DNA of 64,000 nucleotides, taken from an uncultured Sphingobacteriales bacterium. GTDB lineage: Bacteria > Bacteroidota > Bacteroidia > Chitinophagales > Chitinophagaceae. The translations under genes were made by a program, and so were the position numbers. Below the pieces are notes generated by a model, which saw only the letters and a program-made list of their open reading frames with translations, was not told the origin of the DNA and ran no database searches. Position 1 is the stretch's first letter; every line of letters starts with the position of its first letter. Of the stretch, positions 16,813 to 25,626 are shown piece by piece. The stretch spans positions 62,001-126,000 of the forward strand of contig CALMQS010000096.1 in NCBI GenBank assembly GCA_937871285.1. The letters run 5' to 3'.

Positions 16813-19800
16813 ATGAGAGGCGTAATCGCTGCTTTTTGTTGTGTGTTGCTGAGTAGCGCCAAAATCTTAGCCCAGCCTGTATGTGGCTTCGACCAGTCTG
16901 ATTATGCCCTCCGGCAGGCAGACCCCGCCTATAAACTCCATGTAACGTTAAATGAACAAAAGATCGAACAGCTTCTTCAGCAAAGAAAAGCCGAACGGCA
17001 ATACCAGAAAAAAGAAACGGGTATTTTCACCATTCCCATTGTAGTGCATGTACTGCATGCGGGCGAACCGGTTGGTACGCCTTTTAATCCTGCCGATGAA
17101 CAGATACTTGCTGCAATTGAGTATTTGAATGCTATATACAATGGCACACATGTTTCCCTAACTCCTGCGGGTACCGATGCTGCCGGTGACCTGGGCTTAC
17201 GCTTTGTGTTGGCTAAAAGAGATCCTGGCTGTAATCCAACAACTGGTATTCACCGGGTTGATATGTCTTCCAATGCTGCGTATGTGGCCAATGGCGCCAG
17301 CAGTGGTAATACTAGCGAGGACATTGCTATGAAAGCCCCTATAGTATGGGACCGGTCACAATATTATAATATTTATGTAGTCAATAAAATCAATGGTCAG
17401 GATGGAACTACGGGTCAGTTTGTTGCCGGGTACGCCTATTTCCCTACTTCCAGCGTGGTAGATGGTACGGTAATGCTGGCTACGCAAATGAAGGCAGGCT
17501 CTAAAACGCTTTCGCATGAGATAGGGCATGCTTTTAATCTTTATCATCCTTTTGAAGGCTCTTCCAATATGAGCAAATGCCCCATAGGTAAAGGCGATCA
17601 TGTTGACGATACAGATCCTGTTTCCTTTAATACCAGTGCTTTAGGGGTAGTTGATTTTGCCTGTCGTACGGGCAATAATACCTGTATTGATCAGCCTTAT
17701 AATATCCGTACGGAAAGTAATTTCATGAATTATACCAATTGTTATACGCTTTTTACGCCCGGGCAAAGAGACCGTATGCAGGCAAGTGTATTATTAGAAG
17801 ACAGAAACAGCCTTATTACATCCGCAGGTGCTGTTCCTACCTATGCAAGTCCTTCCTGCACACCTAAAATTAATTTTGAACAGCAAAGCGCCGAGCTTCC
17901 CAAAACAGCAACAACAGTAAGCGGATGCCTGAAATACCGCGACCATGTTTTTAAGCTTACCATTGGTGGCGATCCGCTGCAAAATGCCACTGCTCTGCTT
18001 GCTGTTGACCCGGCATCCACGGCGATTGAACATGGCGACTTTGATTTTCCTTCAGGGAAAAATATCGTATTCCCTGCAGGCTCAAATAGCAGCAGACCTT
18101 TTGTATTGCGGGTTTACGATAATGGCAGTTCCGCCGAAACAAAGCTTTTACGCCTGAATTTTTCTGTTAATAGCGGAGGAGGAATTGCCGAAAGGGGAAG
18201 TGCTGCCCCGGTAATGAATATCAATATTCAACCCCGGGACTATAGCCCCGTAGTTCCGGGTGGGACTGCGATCGCAACAATCGGTTCACCAACCTACCAT
18301 ATCAATAACGCTAAAATTTTTGATGCAACGCTTCCAAAACAAAAAACACAGATCCTTTATAAGTCGGGTGAGCTTGCAGCAGCAGGACTTTCCGCAGGAA
18401 GCCTCATTACCGGGTTACGGTTTTTTGTAGAAAAGAATACCAGCCGGGCTTTTAAGAACCTGCGCATAAAGATGGCGCAGACTACTCTTGCTCATCTCGC
18501 GGAAAATGGCAGTATCCAATTTGCCGGCAATATGACAAACGTATTATCGCTGGCATCATATGCTACGGTAAATGGCTGGAATACTTTCACGCTTGAACAG
18601 CCTTTTGGCTGGGATGGTACCAGTAACATTGCGGTAGAACTTTGTTTTGATAACGGCACGCCGGCTGCCGGGGCCGCGGATATCGTACATGCTTATAGTG
18701 ATGGAAGCGATGGCGAACAAGGGAGCATGATAGAGGATGGTACCGTGAATTGCTCACAAAGCTTTGCTTTGGTGAGCTTTTACCGGAATGGTGTAAAACC
18801 TGTTGTTATGCTGGATTATACCATACAGGGTAATCCGGCGGGAAATTCAATGGGTGAATCCAAAGAAGAATATCTTGGTCCGTATAACGAGGTATACTTC
18901 TATGATAAGTTGCAGCCACAGAAAATTATGGCTAAAATTAAAAACCTGGGCGCATGGGATTATGGTTGTACAACGGTAAGTATTGACAGGGAAGGCGAAG
19001 GCGTAGCACCATTTTGGAACAACACACCGGCTCAATCCCTTGCGCGTAAAACATTTTTTGTTGCACCCCAAAATAACAACGCTTCGGGAAACTACGAAAT
19101 AACCCTTTATTATACCGATGCGGAAAAAAGGGGGTATGAAACGGCAACGGGTAAAAGCTGGACCGATGTAAAAATGATCAAAACAGAAATTCCTGTTTCA
19201 TCTGTTACGCCGGCAACCCCTGAAGCGGATAAGGTAAAAATAAATGCAGCGGTTGGGCATGGCCGTTTTGGTAAAGATCATACTGTGCAGGCTGTTTTTA
19301 ATACGGGTTTTTCGGGGTTTTCAGTGGGTGCTTTAGATGCTGTTTTGCCTGTAAGCTGGCTTAGCTTTGAAGCTGTAAATAAGGATGGAAACGTAAAGCT
19401 CCGCTGGTCAACCGCTATGGAGTTTAATAACAGCCATTTTGAAGTGCAGGCGAGCACCGATGGAATGGGTTACACTACGGTTGGCACATTGCCTTCAAAA
19501 GGTAACAGCAATACAGCGGTAGATTATGAATATTTTCATTTGCAGCCCCGGAAGGGAAAAATGTATTACCGCATAAGGCAGGTAGACCTGGATGGAAAAA
19601 GCACTTACAGCAAAATTATAGAAGTATACATTGCAGGGAGCACCGGCCCTGAACCCTCACTATATCCTGTACCGGCAGGGAATAGTATTACGGTTCATTT
19701 TGGGAAGCCTGCTGCTAATGCCACTATTGAAATTTTAAGCAGTGATATGAAACCCGTGTATACGGGAAAAGCAGACGGCACGCTTCTAATCAAAACGATT

Positions 19801-19887
19801 TATACCGGCAACTGGGCCGCAGGAACGTACATAGTGAGAATAACTGCCGGGAAAAACAGTTATGTACTGAGGTTTGTTAAGCTTTAA
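16813..19887 (+). CDS. secreted M43 family zinc metalloprotease with type IX secretion sorting domain
   Basis: A 1024-residue exported protein. An N-terminal signal peptide ends near residue 21 (AKILAQ). The catalytic domain has the zinc motif HEIGHAFNLYH (H235, E236, H239, H245) and a Met-turn SNFMNY near residue 302, as in pappalysin-like (M43) peptidases. The middle holds beta-rich modules with KNLRIKMAQT. A fibronectin-like stretch (LPVSWLSFEAVNKDGNVKLR) precedes the last 80 residues, a type A sorting domain with PSLYPVPAGNSITV and GTYIVRI. It should leave through the type IX system and may be attached to the surface. It is monocistronic. Confidence 0.92.
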   Translation: MRGVIAAFCCVLLSSAKILAQPVCGFDQSDYALRQADPAYKLHVTLNEQKIEQLLQQRKAERQYQKKETGIFTIPIVVHVLHAGEPVGTPFNPADEQILAAIEYLNAIYNGTHVSLTPAGTDAAGDLGLRFVLAKRDPGCNPTTGIHRVDMSSNAAYVANGASSGNTSEDIAMKAPIVWDRSQYYNIYVVNKINGQDGTTGQFVAGYAYFPTSSVVDGTVMLATQMKAGSKTLSHEIGHAFNLYHPFEGSSNMSKCPIGKGDHVDDTDPVSFNTSALGVVDFACRTGNNTCIDQPYNIRTESNFMNYTNCYTLFTPGQRDRMQASVLLEDRNSLITSAGAVPTYASPSCTPKINFEQQSAELPKTATTVSGCLKYRDHVFKLTIGGDPLQNATALLAVDPASTAIEHGDFDFPSGKNIVFPAGSNSSRPFVLRVYDNGSSAETKLLRLNFSVNSGGGIAERGSAAPVMNINIQPRDYSPVVPGGTAIATIGSPTYHINNAKIFDATLPKQKTQILYKSGELAAAGLSAGSLITGLRFFVEKNTSRAFKNLRIKMAQTTLAHLAENGSIQFAGNMTNVLSLASYATVNGWNTFTLEQPFGWDGTSNIAVELCFDNGTPAAGAADIVHAYSDGSDGEQGSMIEDGTVNCSQSFALVSFYRNGVKPVVMLDYTIQGNPAGNSMGESKEEYLGPYNEVYFYDKLQPQKIMAKIKNLGAWDYGCTTVSIDREGEGVAPFWNNTPAQSLARKTFFVAPQNNNASGNYEITLYYTDAEKRGYETATGKSWTDVKMIKTEIPVSSVTPATPEADKVKINAAVGHGRFGKDHTVQAVFNTGFSGFSVGALDAVLPVSWLSFEAVNKDGNVKLRWSTAMEFNNSHFEVQASTDGMGYTTVGTLPSKGNSNTAVDYEYFHLQPRKGKMYYRIRQVDLDGKSTYSKIIEVYIAGSTGPEPSLYPVPAGNSITVHFGKPAANATIEILSSDMKPVYTGKADGTLLIKTIYTGNWAAGTYIVRITAGKNSYVLRFVKL

Positions 19888-19910
19888 CAGGGTAGTTTAT
19901 TACCACCCTG
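19888..19910. terminator. hairpin between convergent genes
   Basis: CAGGGT at 19888 and ACCCTG ending at 19910 form a 6-bp stem, with two more pairs inside, directly after the protease stop and 30 bp from the convergent decarboxylase stop. It lacks a T run, so termination is only probable. Confidence 0.35.
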
Positions 19911-19939
19911 CAACTTGTAACCTGCGAATCACTTACCCC

Positions 19940-21340
19940 TTACTTAATATACCCCAGTATCTTCAGCATGCTTTGCGAAGATTGTTCTTTGGCGTATAGC
20001 CAGTCAACCAGTTTACCGTTCTTGTCGTATTCCACAATAACATGTTTTGGAGAGGGGATAAGGCAGTGTTTAATGCCACCGTAGCCGCTGATCTGATCCT
20101 GGTATGCGCCGGTATGAAAGAAGCCCAGATACAGGGGTTCTCCATTCACAATTTTAGGAAGAAATACTTCGTTGATATGTTCTTCAGAATCATAGTAGTC
20201 GTGACTATCGCATGTCATACCGCCAAGTACCACCCGTTGATACTCTTCTTCCCATTTGTTAATGGGAAGCAATAAAAATCTTTCGCCAATGCCCCAGGTA
20301 TCGGGCAATGTGGTAATAAAAGAAGAGTCTATCATATACCAGGTTTCCCGGTCGTTCTGTACTTTTTGTCCTACTACGCTATAAATATGTGCCATGCTTT
20401 CCCCAACCGTAAAGCTGCCAAACTCTGTATAAATGTTGGGCATGGGCACTTTGGCTTTTTTACAGGCGCTTTTAATATTACGTACAATTTCATTGATCAT
20501 GAACTGGTAGTCGTATTCAAACCCGAGCGAATGCTTGATAGGAAAACCGCCGCCAATATTAATGGAATCCAGCTCAGGGCATATCTTTTTTAACTGGCAA
20601 TACAGGTGAATGATCTTATTGAGCTCACTCCAGTAATAAATATCATCTTTGATGCCTTTATTGAGAAAGATGTGCAGCATCTTTAACTGGAACTTGTGTT
20701 CATTTCCCTCAATCTTATCTACATAAAATTCCAGTATATCCCTTGCCCTCATGCCTAACCGGGAAGTATAGAAAGGAAAAGTAGGCTCTTCTTCAGCGGC
20801 AACACGTATGCCCAGCTTAAACGGCACTTTTACCGAACGGCGGTAAGCATCAAGCTCCTCTTTGTTATCAAGAACGGGAATTACATTTTTAAAGCCGGTA
20901 TTCAGCAGCCTGGCAATACGCGAAGTATATCCTTTTTGTTTAAAGCCATTGCAGATAATATGAATGTCTTTATTGATCTTCCTTCTTTCATACAGCCGGT
21001 TAATGATCTCTATATCGTATGCATAAGAGGTTTCAAGGTGAATTTCATGCTTGAGCGCCTCTTCAACCGCAAAAGCAAAATGTGAGCTTTTGGTGCAGTA
21101 GCAATAAAAGTACTTGCCTTCATACCGGTGTTTCTTGAACGCATCTTTAAACATCTTTTTTGCCTTATCTATCTGCATGCCTATTTTGGGCAGGTAGGTA
21201 AGCTTAAGGGGTGTGCCATATTTGTCAATAAGTGCTTTCAGGTCTAATCCGTTAAAGCGAAGGTAGCCGTCTGTTACATCAAAACCTTCCTGTGGAAAAT
21301 AGAAGGTTTGTTTCACCAGATCGGTGTATGATTTGTTCAT
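19940..21340 (-). CDS. PLP-dependent arginine decarboxylase-like protein (short form)
   Basis: A 466-residue fold-type III decarboxylase. The PLP lysine is K84 in YFYCYCTKSSHFAF, SINIGGGFPIKHS binds phosphate, TEFGSFTVGE follows, and MTCDSHDYYD holds the catalytic cysteine. It resembles proteins labelled arginine decarboxylase in Bacteroidota and would then make agmatine, the start of polyamine synthesis. It is much shorter than the roughly 630-residue SpeA of enterobacteria. Ornithine or diaminopimelate decarboxylase are alternatives, but the HTGAYQ context and sequence near the end favour the ADC-type group. It is monocistronic; no agmatinase gene is nearby. Confidence 0.75.
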   Translation of the reverse strand: MNKSYTDLVKQTFYFPQEGFDVTDGYLRFNGLDLKALIDKYGTPLKLTYLPKIGMQIDKAKKMFKDAFKKHRYEGKYFYCYCTKSSHFAFAVEEALKHEIHLETSYAYDIEIINRLYERRKINKDIHIICNGFKQKGYTSRIARLLNTGFKNVIPVLDNKEELDAYRRSVKVPFKLGIRVAAEEEPTFPFYTSRLGMRARDILEFYVDKIEGNEHKFQLKMLHIFLNKGIKDDIYYWSELNKIIHLYCQLKKICPELDSINIGGGFPIKHSLGFEYDYQFMINEIVRNIKSACKKAKVPMPNIYTEFGSFTVGESMAHIYSVVGQKVQNDRETWYMIDSSFITTLPDTWGIGERFLLLPINKWEEEYQRVVLGGMTCDSHDYYDSEEHINEVFLPKIVNGEPLYLGFFHTGAYQDQISGYGGIKHCLIPSPKHVIVEYDKNGKLVDWLYAKEQSSQSMLKILGYIK

Positions 21341-21411
21341 TTTTTACTGTAGAAATGTTGTAAGGGTGAGCAATAAATATACAAATGTAGTTTTTTGGTG
21401 CTTTTTCCAAT

Positions 21412-21446
21412 AAAAAACCGGTTGTGAATTTTTTTCACTACCGGTT
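21412..21446 (-). terminator. terminator of the rpmI-rplT operon
   Basis: On the minus strand AACCGGTAGTGAA is followed by a complementary TTCAC-ACCGGTT arm and then TTTTTTATTGG. The hairpin lies 48 bp after the rplT stop and just before the arginine decarboxylase-like gene, so it separates the two units. Confidence 0.75.
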
Positions 21447-21494
21447 ACGTGTAATTATCTGGAAAAATTATTCAATTCATCCCTGTGTTTATCG

Positions 21495-21839
21495 TTATTT
21501 AACGGAAGCAATCAGCTTCTTAAAGCTTTCGGCTTCGTTCATCGCAAGGTCGGCTAAAACCTTGCGGTCAAGTTCTATCCCTTTCTGGCGCAATTTAAAG
21601 ATAAACTCCGAATAGGTGAGCCCTTCTTCGCGCACAGCGGCGTTAATACGCGCTATCCATAAAGCACGGTATTCTCTTTTCTTCAGTTTCCGTCCAACAT
21701 AGCTGTAGGTTAATCCTTTTTCCACTACGTTTTTGGCAACGGTTAATACATTTTTACGTTTGCCATAAAAGCCTTTGGCGGCTTTTAATATTCTTTTCCT
21801 GCGGGCCTTGGATGCAACGGCATTTACTGAACGTGGCAT
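21495..21839 (-). CDS. rplT: 50S ribosomal protein L20
   Basis: A 114-residue, highly basic protein that starts [18 protein letters not shown] and contains [16 protein letters not shown] and [15 protein letters not shown], all hallmark L20 segments. L20 binds 23S rRNA early in assembly. It follows rpmI by 107 bp, a rather long spacer. In most bacteria infC precedes the pair; here it does not. Confidence 0.98.
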   Translation of the reverse strand: MPRSVNAVASKARRKRILKAAKGFYGKRKNVLTVAKNVVEKGLTYSYVGRKLKKREYRALWIARINAAVREEGLTYSEFIFKLRQKGIELDRKVLADLAMNEAESFKKLIASVK

Positions 21840-21946
21840 AATTATTAAGTTTTAAGTTGTAGTACGCTCCGGGCGTACGTAAACTGTTTTTTAAATGTTA
21901 TTCTGTTAATATACGGTCTGCTGTCTCCATACAGGGAGCAACCAGC

Positions 21947-22144
21947 CTATTTTAAACGCAAAAGGCGTTTCACGAAATCCATATTAGACTGGTGTACCTG
22001 TCCATCAATTCTCATGGCGCGTTTGCGTTTTTTTGATTTTTTGGTAAGAATGTGACGGCGAAAAGCCTTTTGATGGGTGATCTTGCCGGTGGCGGTCACT
22101 TTAAACCTTTTCTTTGCGCTGGAATTGGTTTTAACCTTTGGCAT
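21947..22144 (-). CDS. rpmI: 50S ribosomal protein L35
   Basis: A 65-residue basic protein that starts [20 protein letters not shown] and has [11 protein letters not shown], as expected for L35. The open frame extends 38 codons upstream to 22258, but that extension is not L35-like and lies within the transcribed leader, so the start is at 22144. Upstream there is a leader of about 130 nt and a -7 box; infC is missing from the usual position. Confidence 0.96.
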   Translation of the reverse strand: MPKVKTNSSAKKRFKVTATGKITHQKAFRRHILTKKSKKRKRAMRIDGQVHQSNMDFVKRLLRLK

Positions 22145-22274
22145 ATAAGTAAAAGTATTTATGTTATACCCGTGGGGCGGTCCCGAACAGACGGAACACT
22201 TATGGAGCCTTTGGGGCAATTTGCACTTTGTTGCTGCAAAGCAGTAAACCAAGTACACCCGTTTTTGCGGGGTG

Positions 22275-22282
22275 CAAAGGTA
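22275..22282 (-). promoter_or_regulatory. putative -7 box of the rpmI-rplT operon
   Basis: The minus strand reads TACCTTTGC, an exact TAnnTTTG match, about 130 bp before the rpmI ATG. A GTTG lies 23 bp upstream, longer than usual spacing. The long leader might hold a ribosomal-protein binding site, but I did not identify a defined fold. Confidence 0.4.
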
Positions 22283-22639
22283 TATAAAATATATGTATAG
22301 AAAAACAACTTTTTCAGATGGCTGTCAGGTGTCAGGGATCAGCCGTCAGATCAGGTGAGGTAACTACCGGGGATAGGGCGGATACTCCCTCTTTCATCTT
22401 TTTCTCTTCTCCCCCGAATTTCGGTTTTCCGGCTTCGGAATTTTAGGTTTGTGATTTATGTTGCATTACTTCGAACTTCGGATTTCCATCTTCGAATCTG
22501 GCATTTGAAATTTATTTGGTTCTTGTTATTTGTCTTTTGGTGCTTTGTATTTCTTCGGATTTAGGATTTTAGATTTCGTGCTTTATCCATAACCACAAAT
22601 ATTTTACCGACTTTCGCCTCAAGCCCTTAATTTTAAACC
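22283..22639. other. spacer with AT-rich simple sequence
   Basis: No gene is seen. The stretch 22380-22620 is built of degenerate units such as CTTCGGATTT, ATTTTAGATTT and TTCGAAT, the same kind of intergenic text found at 13228-13262 and 33118-33140. The penicillin acylase-family gene starts right after it. Confidence 0.5.
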
Positions 22640-25075
22640 ATGAGAATTGTCTTCTTTTGTCTTTCCTGTATCATAACGGTGGCAATGGTTATTGTCCTGG
22701 GTACTAACACCTTGCTACCACTTCCTTTGGGCAGCTTTTTAAGCCCCCAGCATGGTATATGGCAAAATGCAGAACCTGTGAAGCAGCATTTTAATGCCCG
22801 GCTGCACTTTTCTGAACTTAAGGGAAAATCCACGGTATATCTTGATGATCGCCTGGTGCCCCATATTGTGGCAGATAATGATGAAGACGCCTGTTTTTTA
22901 CAGGGCTACCTCCATGCCCGTTTCCGCTTATGGCAGATGGAATTTCAAACCTATGCGGCGGCAGGGCGCATCAGTGAGATCGTGGGCGATAAAGCGCTGG
23001 ATTTTGATAAGGGCAGAAGAAGGCTGGGAATGGTATATGCAGCGGAAAATATGCTGAAGGAAATAGAAGTCAACCCCCTTTCCAAAGCGCAGGTAGATAG
23101 CTATACAGCGGGAGTGAACGCTTATATAACGTCATTGCCCGAAAGCCGGTTGCCGGTAGAATATAAACTATTAGGATATAAACCGGAAAAATGGAGCAAC
23201 CTGAAAACCGCGCTGTTTGTAAAACAGATGGCTCAAACGCTGTCGGGCTTTTCGGATGATCTGCCTTTAACAAAAGCCAAAGCTTTTTTTGGTGATGAAG
23301 CCCTGCGTATTCTTTTTCCCCAGGTAAGCGATTCGCTTGATCCTGTAATACCTAAAGGCACGCTTTTCCCCCCTGCTTCTGTTACTCCGGTTGCACCCGC
23401 ACTTACCGATTCGGTATATATTAATAACATTACGGGAAACTTGCAGGAAATAGAAAAGCCCAACCCCAACAATGGGAGTAATAACTGGGCGGTAAGCGGC
23501 GCGCGAACACGAAGTGGCGCGCCTATACTTTGCAATGATCCGCATCTAGATCTGTCGTTTCCCTCCATCTGGTACGAAATGCAGGTAACCACACCCACTA
23601 TGAACGCTTACGGTGTAAGCTTTCCGGGAGCACCGGGGGTTATTATAGGCTTCAACGATAGTATCGCTTTTGGCTTTACCAATTCAGAAAGAGATGTAAT
23701 GGACTATTATGCCATACAGTTTAAAGACAAAACCAAAACGCAGTACAGGTTCGGCAGCGGCTGGGAAAACAGCCGGCTGAGAATTGAAACGATTAAAGTA
23801 AAAGGCAGGCCGATAGTGTATGATACGATTGCGTATACTGTTTTCGGCCCGGTTATATACGATGAAAGTTTTCCTTCTGCTACTGAACCCGGCGCAGCGT
23901 TGGCTTTGCGCTGGAAAGCGCATGATCCTTCGAACGAATTGCTAACCTGGTATTATTTAAACCGGGCCAACAATTACGAAGATTATAAAAATGCATTGCA
24001 ATATTTTACCAACCCGGCGCATAATGTTGTTTTTGCATCCAAAGCCGGCGATATCGCCATCTGGCAGCAGGGCGTTTTTCCCGCGCTGTGGAACAGGCAG
24101 GGATTGTATGTGATGCCGGGAAAAGACAGCAGCTATATGTGGCAGGAGTTTATTCCCGCAGATGAAAACCCGCATATCCTTAATCCCGAAAGAGGGTTTG
24201 TGAGCAGCGCTAACCAGCGTCCGGCCGACAGCACCTATCCTTATTTTATTCCGGGCTACTATGACCTGTACAGGGGTATTGCCATTAACAGGGAGTTGTA
24301 TGCCATAGATGACGTTACCGCAGATGATATGATGAAGCTGCAAAACGATAACTACAATGTATTTGCGGAAACTGCAAGACCCTTATTGCTGAAGTATGTT
24401 AACGACAGCAGCCTGAATGAAAATGAAAGAAAATACCTTGACATCGTAAGCGGGTGGTCGTTATACAATAATATTAATGAAAGAGGCGCTACTATCTTCA
24501 AGCTGTGGTACGATAATCTTGAAAAGCAGGTATGGGATGATGAATTTGAAAAAGCCGGCGTTACAGGGCTCCGTCCTTCCGAAAAAACATTAACGGAAGC
24601 CTTGCTGCGCGATACGGCGTTTAAGTACATTGATAATATTAATACGCCTGAGCAGGAAACCATTACCGATGTAATAACCAATGCTTATAAACAGGCTGCA
24701 AAAGCTGCGGATTCGCTCAGCGCTGTCAATCAGCTTACCTGGGGCGCTAATAAAAACACATCCATTTATCATTTACTGGGTGCTGCCATGATGCCTTTTG
24801 CAAGAACAGGATTGCCGGTAGGCGGCGGATCGCATATCATTAACGCCATGCAGCACAATCATGGTCCCAGTTGGCGCATGGTCATTGAACTAACAAAAGA
24901 AACGGATGCTTATGTAATATACCCTGGCGGACAGTCGGGGAATCCCGGCAGCCTATACTACGATTCATTTGTAGATAAATGGGCGGCAGGTGAATACTAT
25001 AAGGCCTGGTTTATGAAAAGAGGAGAACAGGAGGGAGACAGGCTGGTATGGAAAATGGAGTTTGGGAATGAGTGA
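22640..25075 (+). CDS. penicillin acylase family (N-terminal nucleophile) amidohydrolase
   Basis: An 811-residue Ntn hydrolase. It begins with a hydrophobic export signal (FFCLSCIITVAMVIVLG). The precursor is expected to split itself before Ser280 in NNGSNNWAVSGARTR, leaving an alpha chain and a beta chain whose new N-terminal serine is the nucleophile. NDPHLDLSFPSIWYEM, downstream of the serine, is also typical. Members cleave amide bonds in penicillins, acyl-homoserine lactones or other N-acyl compounds; the natural substrate here is unknown. Periplasmic location is likely. It stands alone, and a simple-repeat spacer follows. Confidence 0.9.
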   Translation: MRIVFFCLSCIITVAMVIVLGTNTLLPLPLGSFLSPQHGIWQNAEPVKQHFNARLHFSELKGKSTVYLDDRLVPHIVADNDEDACFLQGYLHARFRLWQMEFQTYAAAGRISEIVGDKALDFDKGRRRLGMVYAAENMLKEIEVNPLSKAQVDSYTAGVNAYITSLPESRLPVEYKLLGYKPEKWSNLKTALFVKQMAQTLSGFSDDLPLTKAKAFFGDEALRILFPQVSDSLDPVIPKGTLFPPASVTPVAPALTDSVYINNITGNLQEIEKPNPNNGSNNWAVSGARTRSGAPILCNDPHLDLSFPSIWYEMQVTTPTMNAYGVSFPGAPGVIIGFNDSIAFGFTNSERDVMDYYAIQFKDKTKTQYRFGSGWENSRLRIETIKVKGRPIVYDTIAYTVFGPVIYDESFPSATEPGAALALRWKAHDPSNELLTWYYLNRANNYEDYKNALQYFTNPAHNVVFASKAGDIAIWQQGVFPALWNRQGLYVMPGKDSSYMWQEFIPADENPHILNPERGFVSSANQRPADSTYPYFIPGYYDLYRGIAINRELYAIDDVTADDMMKLQNDNYNVFAETARPLLLKYVNDSSLNENERKYLDIVSGWSLYNNINERGATIFKLWYDNLEKQVWDDEFEKAGVTGLRPSEKTLTEALLRDTAFKYIDNINTPEQETITDVITNAYKQAAKAADSLSAVNQLTWGANKNTSIYHLLGAAMMPFARTGLPVGGGSHIINAMQHNHGPSWRMVIELTKETDAYVIYPGGQSGNPGSLYYDSFVDKWAAGEYYKAWFMKRGEQEGDRLVWKMEFGNE

Positions 25076-25222
25076 GGGGCGCAGTGGTGAATAGTCAATA
25101 ATGAATAGTCTGTCGTGAGTGACGAACATTTAGCAACTAACCGGCAAATCAACCGGGCAACCAGTTAATTAACCAATCATCTGATCAGACAGCAAACTGA
25201 CTAACGCATAACAATCAACAAC

Positions 25223-25567
25223 ATGAAATTTACAGCCTCCATTATATTAACCGCATTGCTGAGTTTTGTAGCCTGCCTGTATCTTCCCTGGTGGAGCATT
25301 GCGGTGGTTTCTTTTTTAATACCCCTCATCATCATTCAAAAACCTTACATGGCTTTTATAACAGGGTTTGTTGCGCTTTTATTGCTGTGGGGCGGACTTG
25401 CCTGGTGGATCAGTACCGCCAATGATCATTTGCTTGCGCATAAAATTGCTGTGCTGGTAATAAAAGCCGATAGCCCGTTGTTGCTGATTGGCTTAACGGC
25501 TTTGATTGGCGGGTTGGTAGCTGCATTTTCGGCACTCAGCGGCTCTCTGCTTCGCCGGCTGTTCTGA
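25223..25567 (+). CDS. small hypothetical membrane protein
   Basis: A 114-residue very hydrophobic protein with about four spans, for example FTASIILTALLSFVACLYL near the N-terminus and LLLIGLTALIGGLVAAFSAL near the end, finishing with the basic LLRRLF. I know no function. It sits 41 bp before the DUF5686 gene on the same strand, so the two may be cotranscribed. Confidence 0.7.
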   Translation: MKFTASIILTALLSFVACLYLPWWSIAVVSFLIPLIIIQKPYMAFITGFVALLLLWGGLAWWISTANDHLLAHKIAVLVIKADSPLLLIGLTALIGGLVAAFSALSGSLLRRLF

Positions 25568-25626
25568 GTGGTTTTGCAATTTCATTTACTTACAAAGCCT
25601 TATTTTCGTTGAGGGAATGTTGTTGC

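Noticed and set aside
22145..22258. Upstream in-frame extension of rpmI
   Set aside because: The 38 codons are not L35-like and lie in the leader; the start MPKVK is diagnostic.
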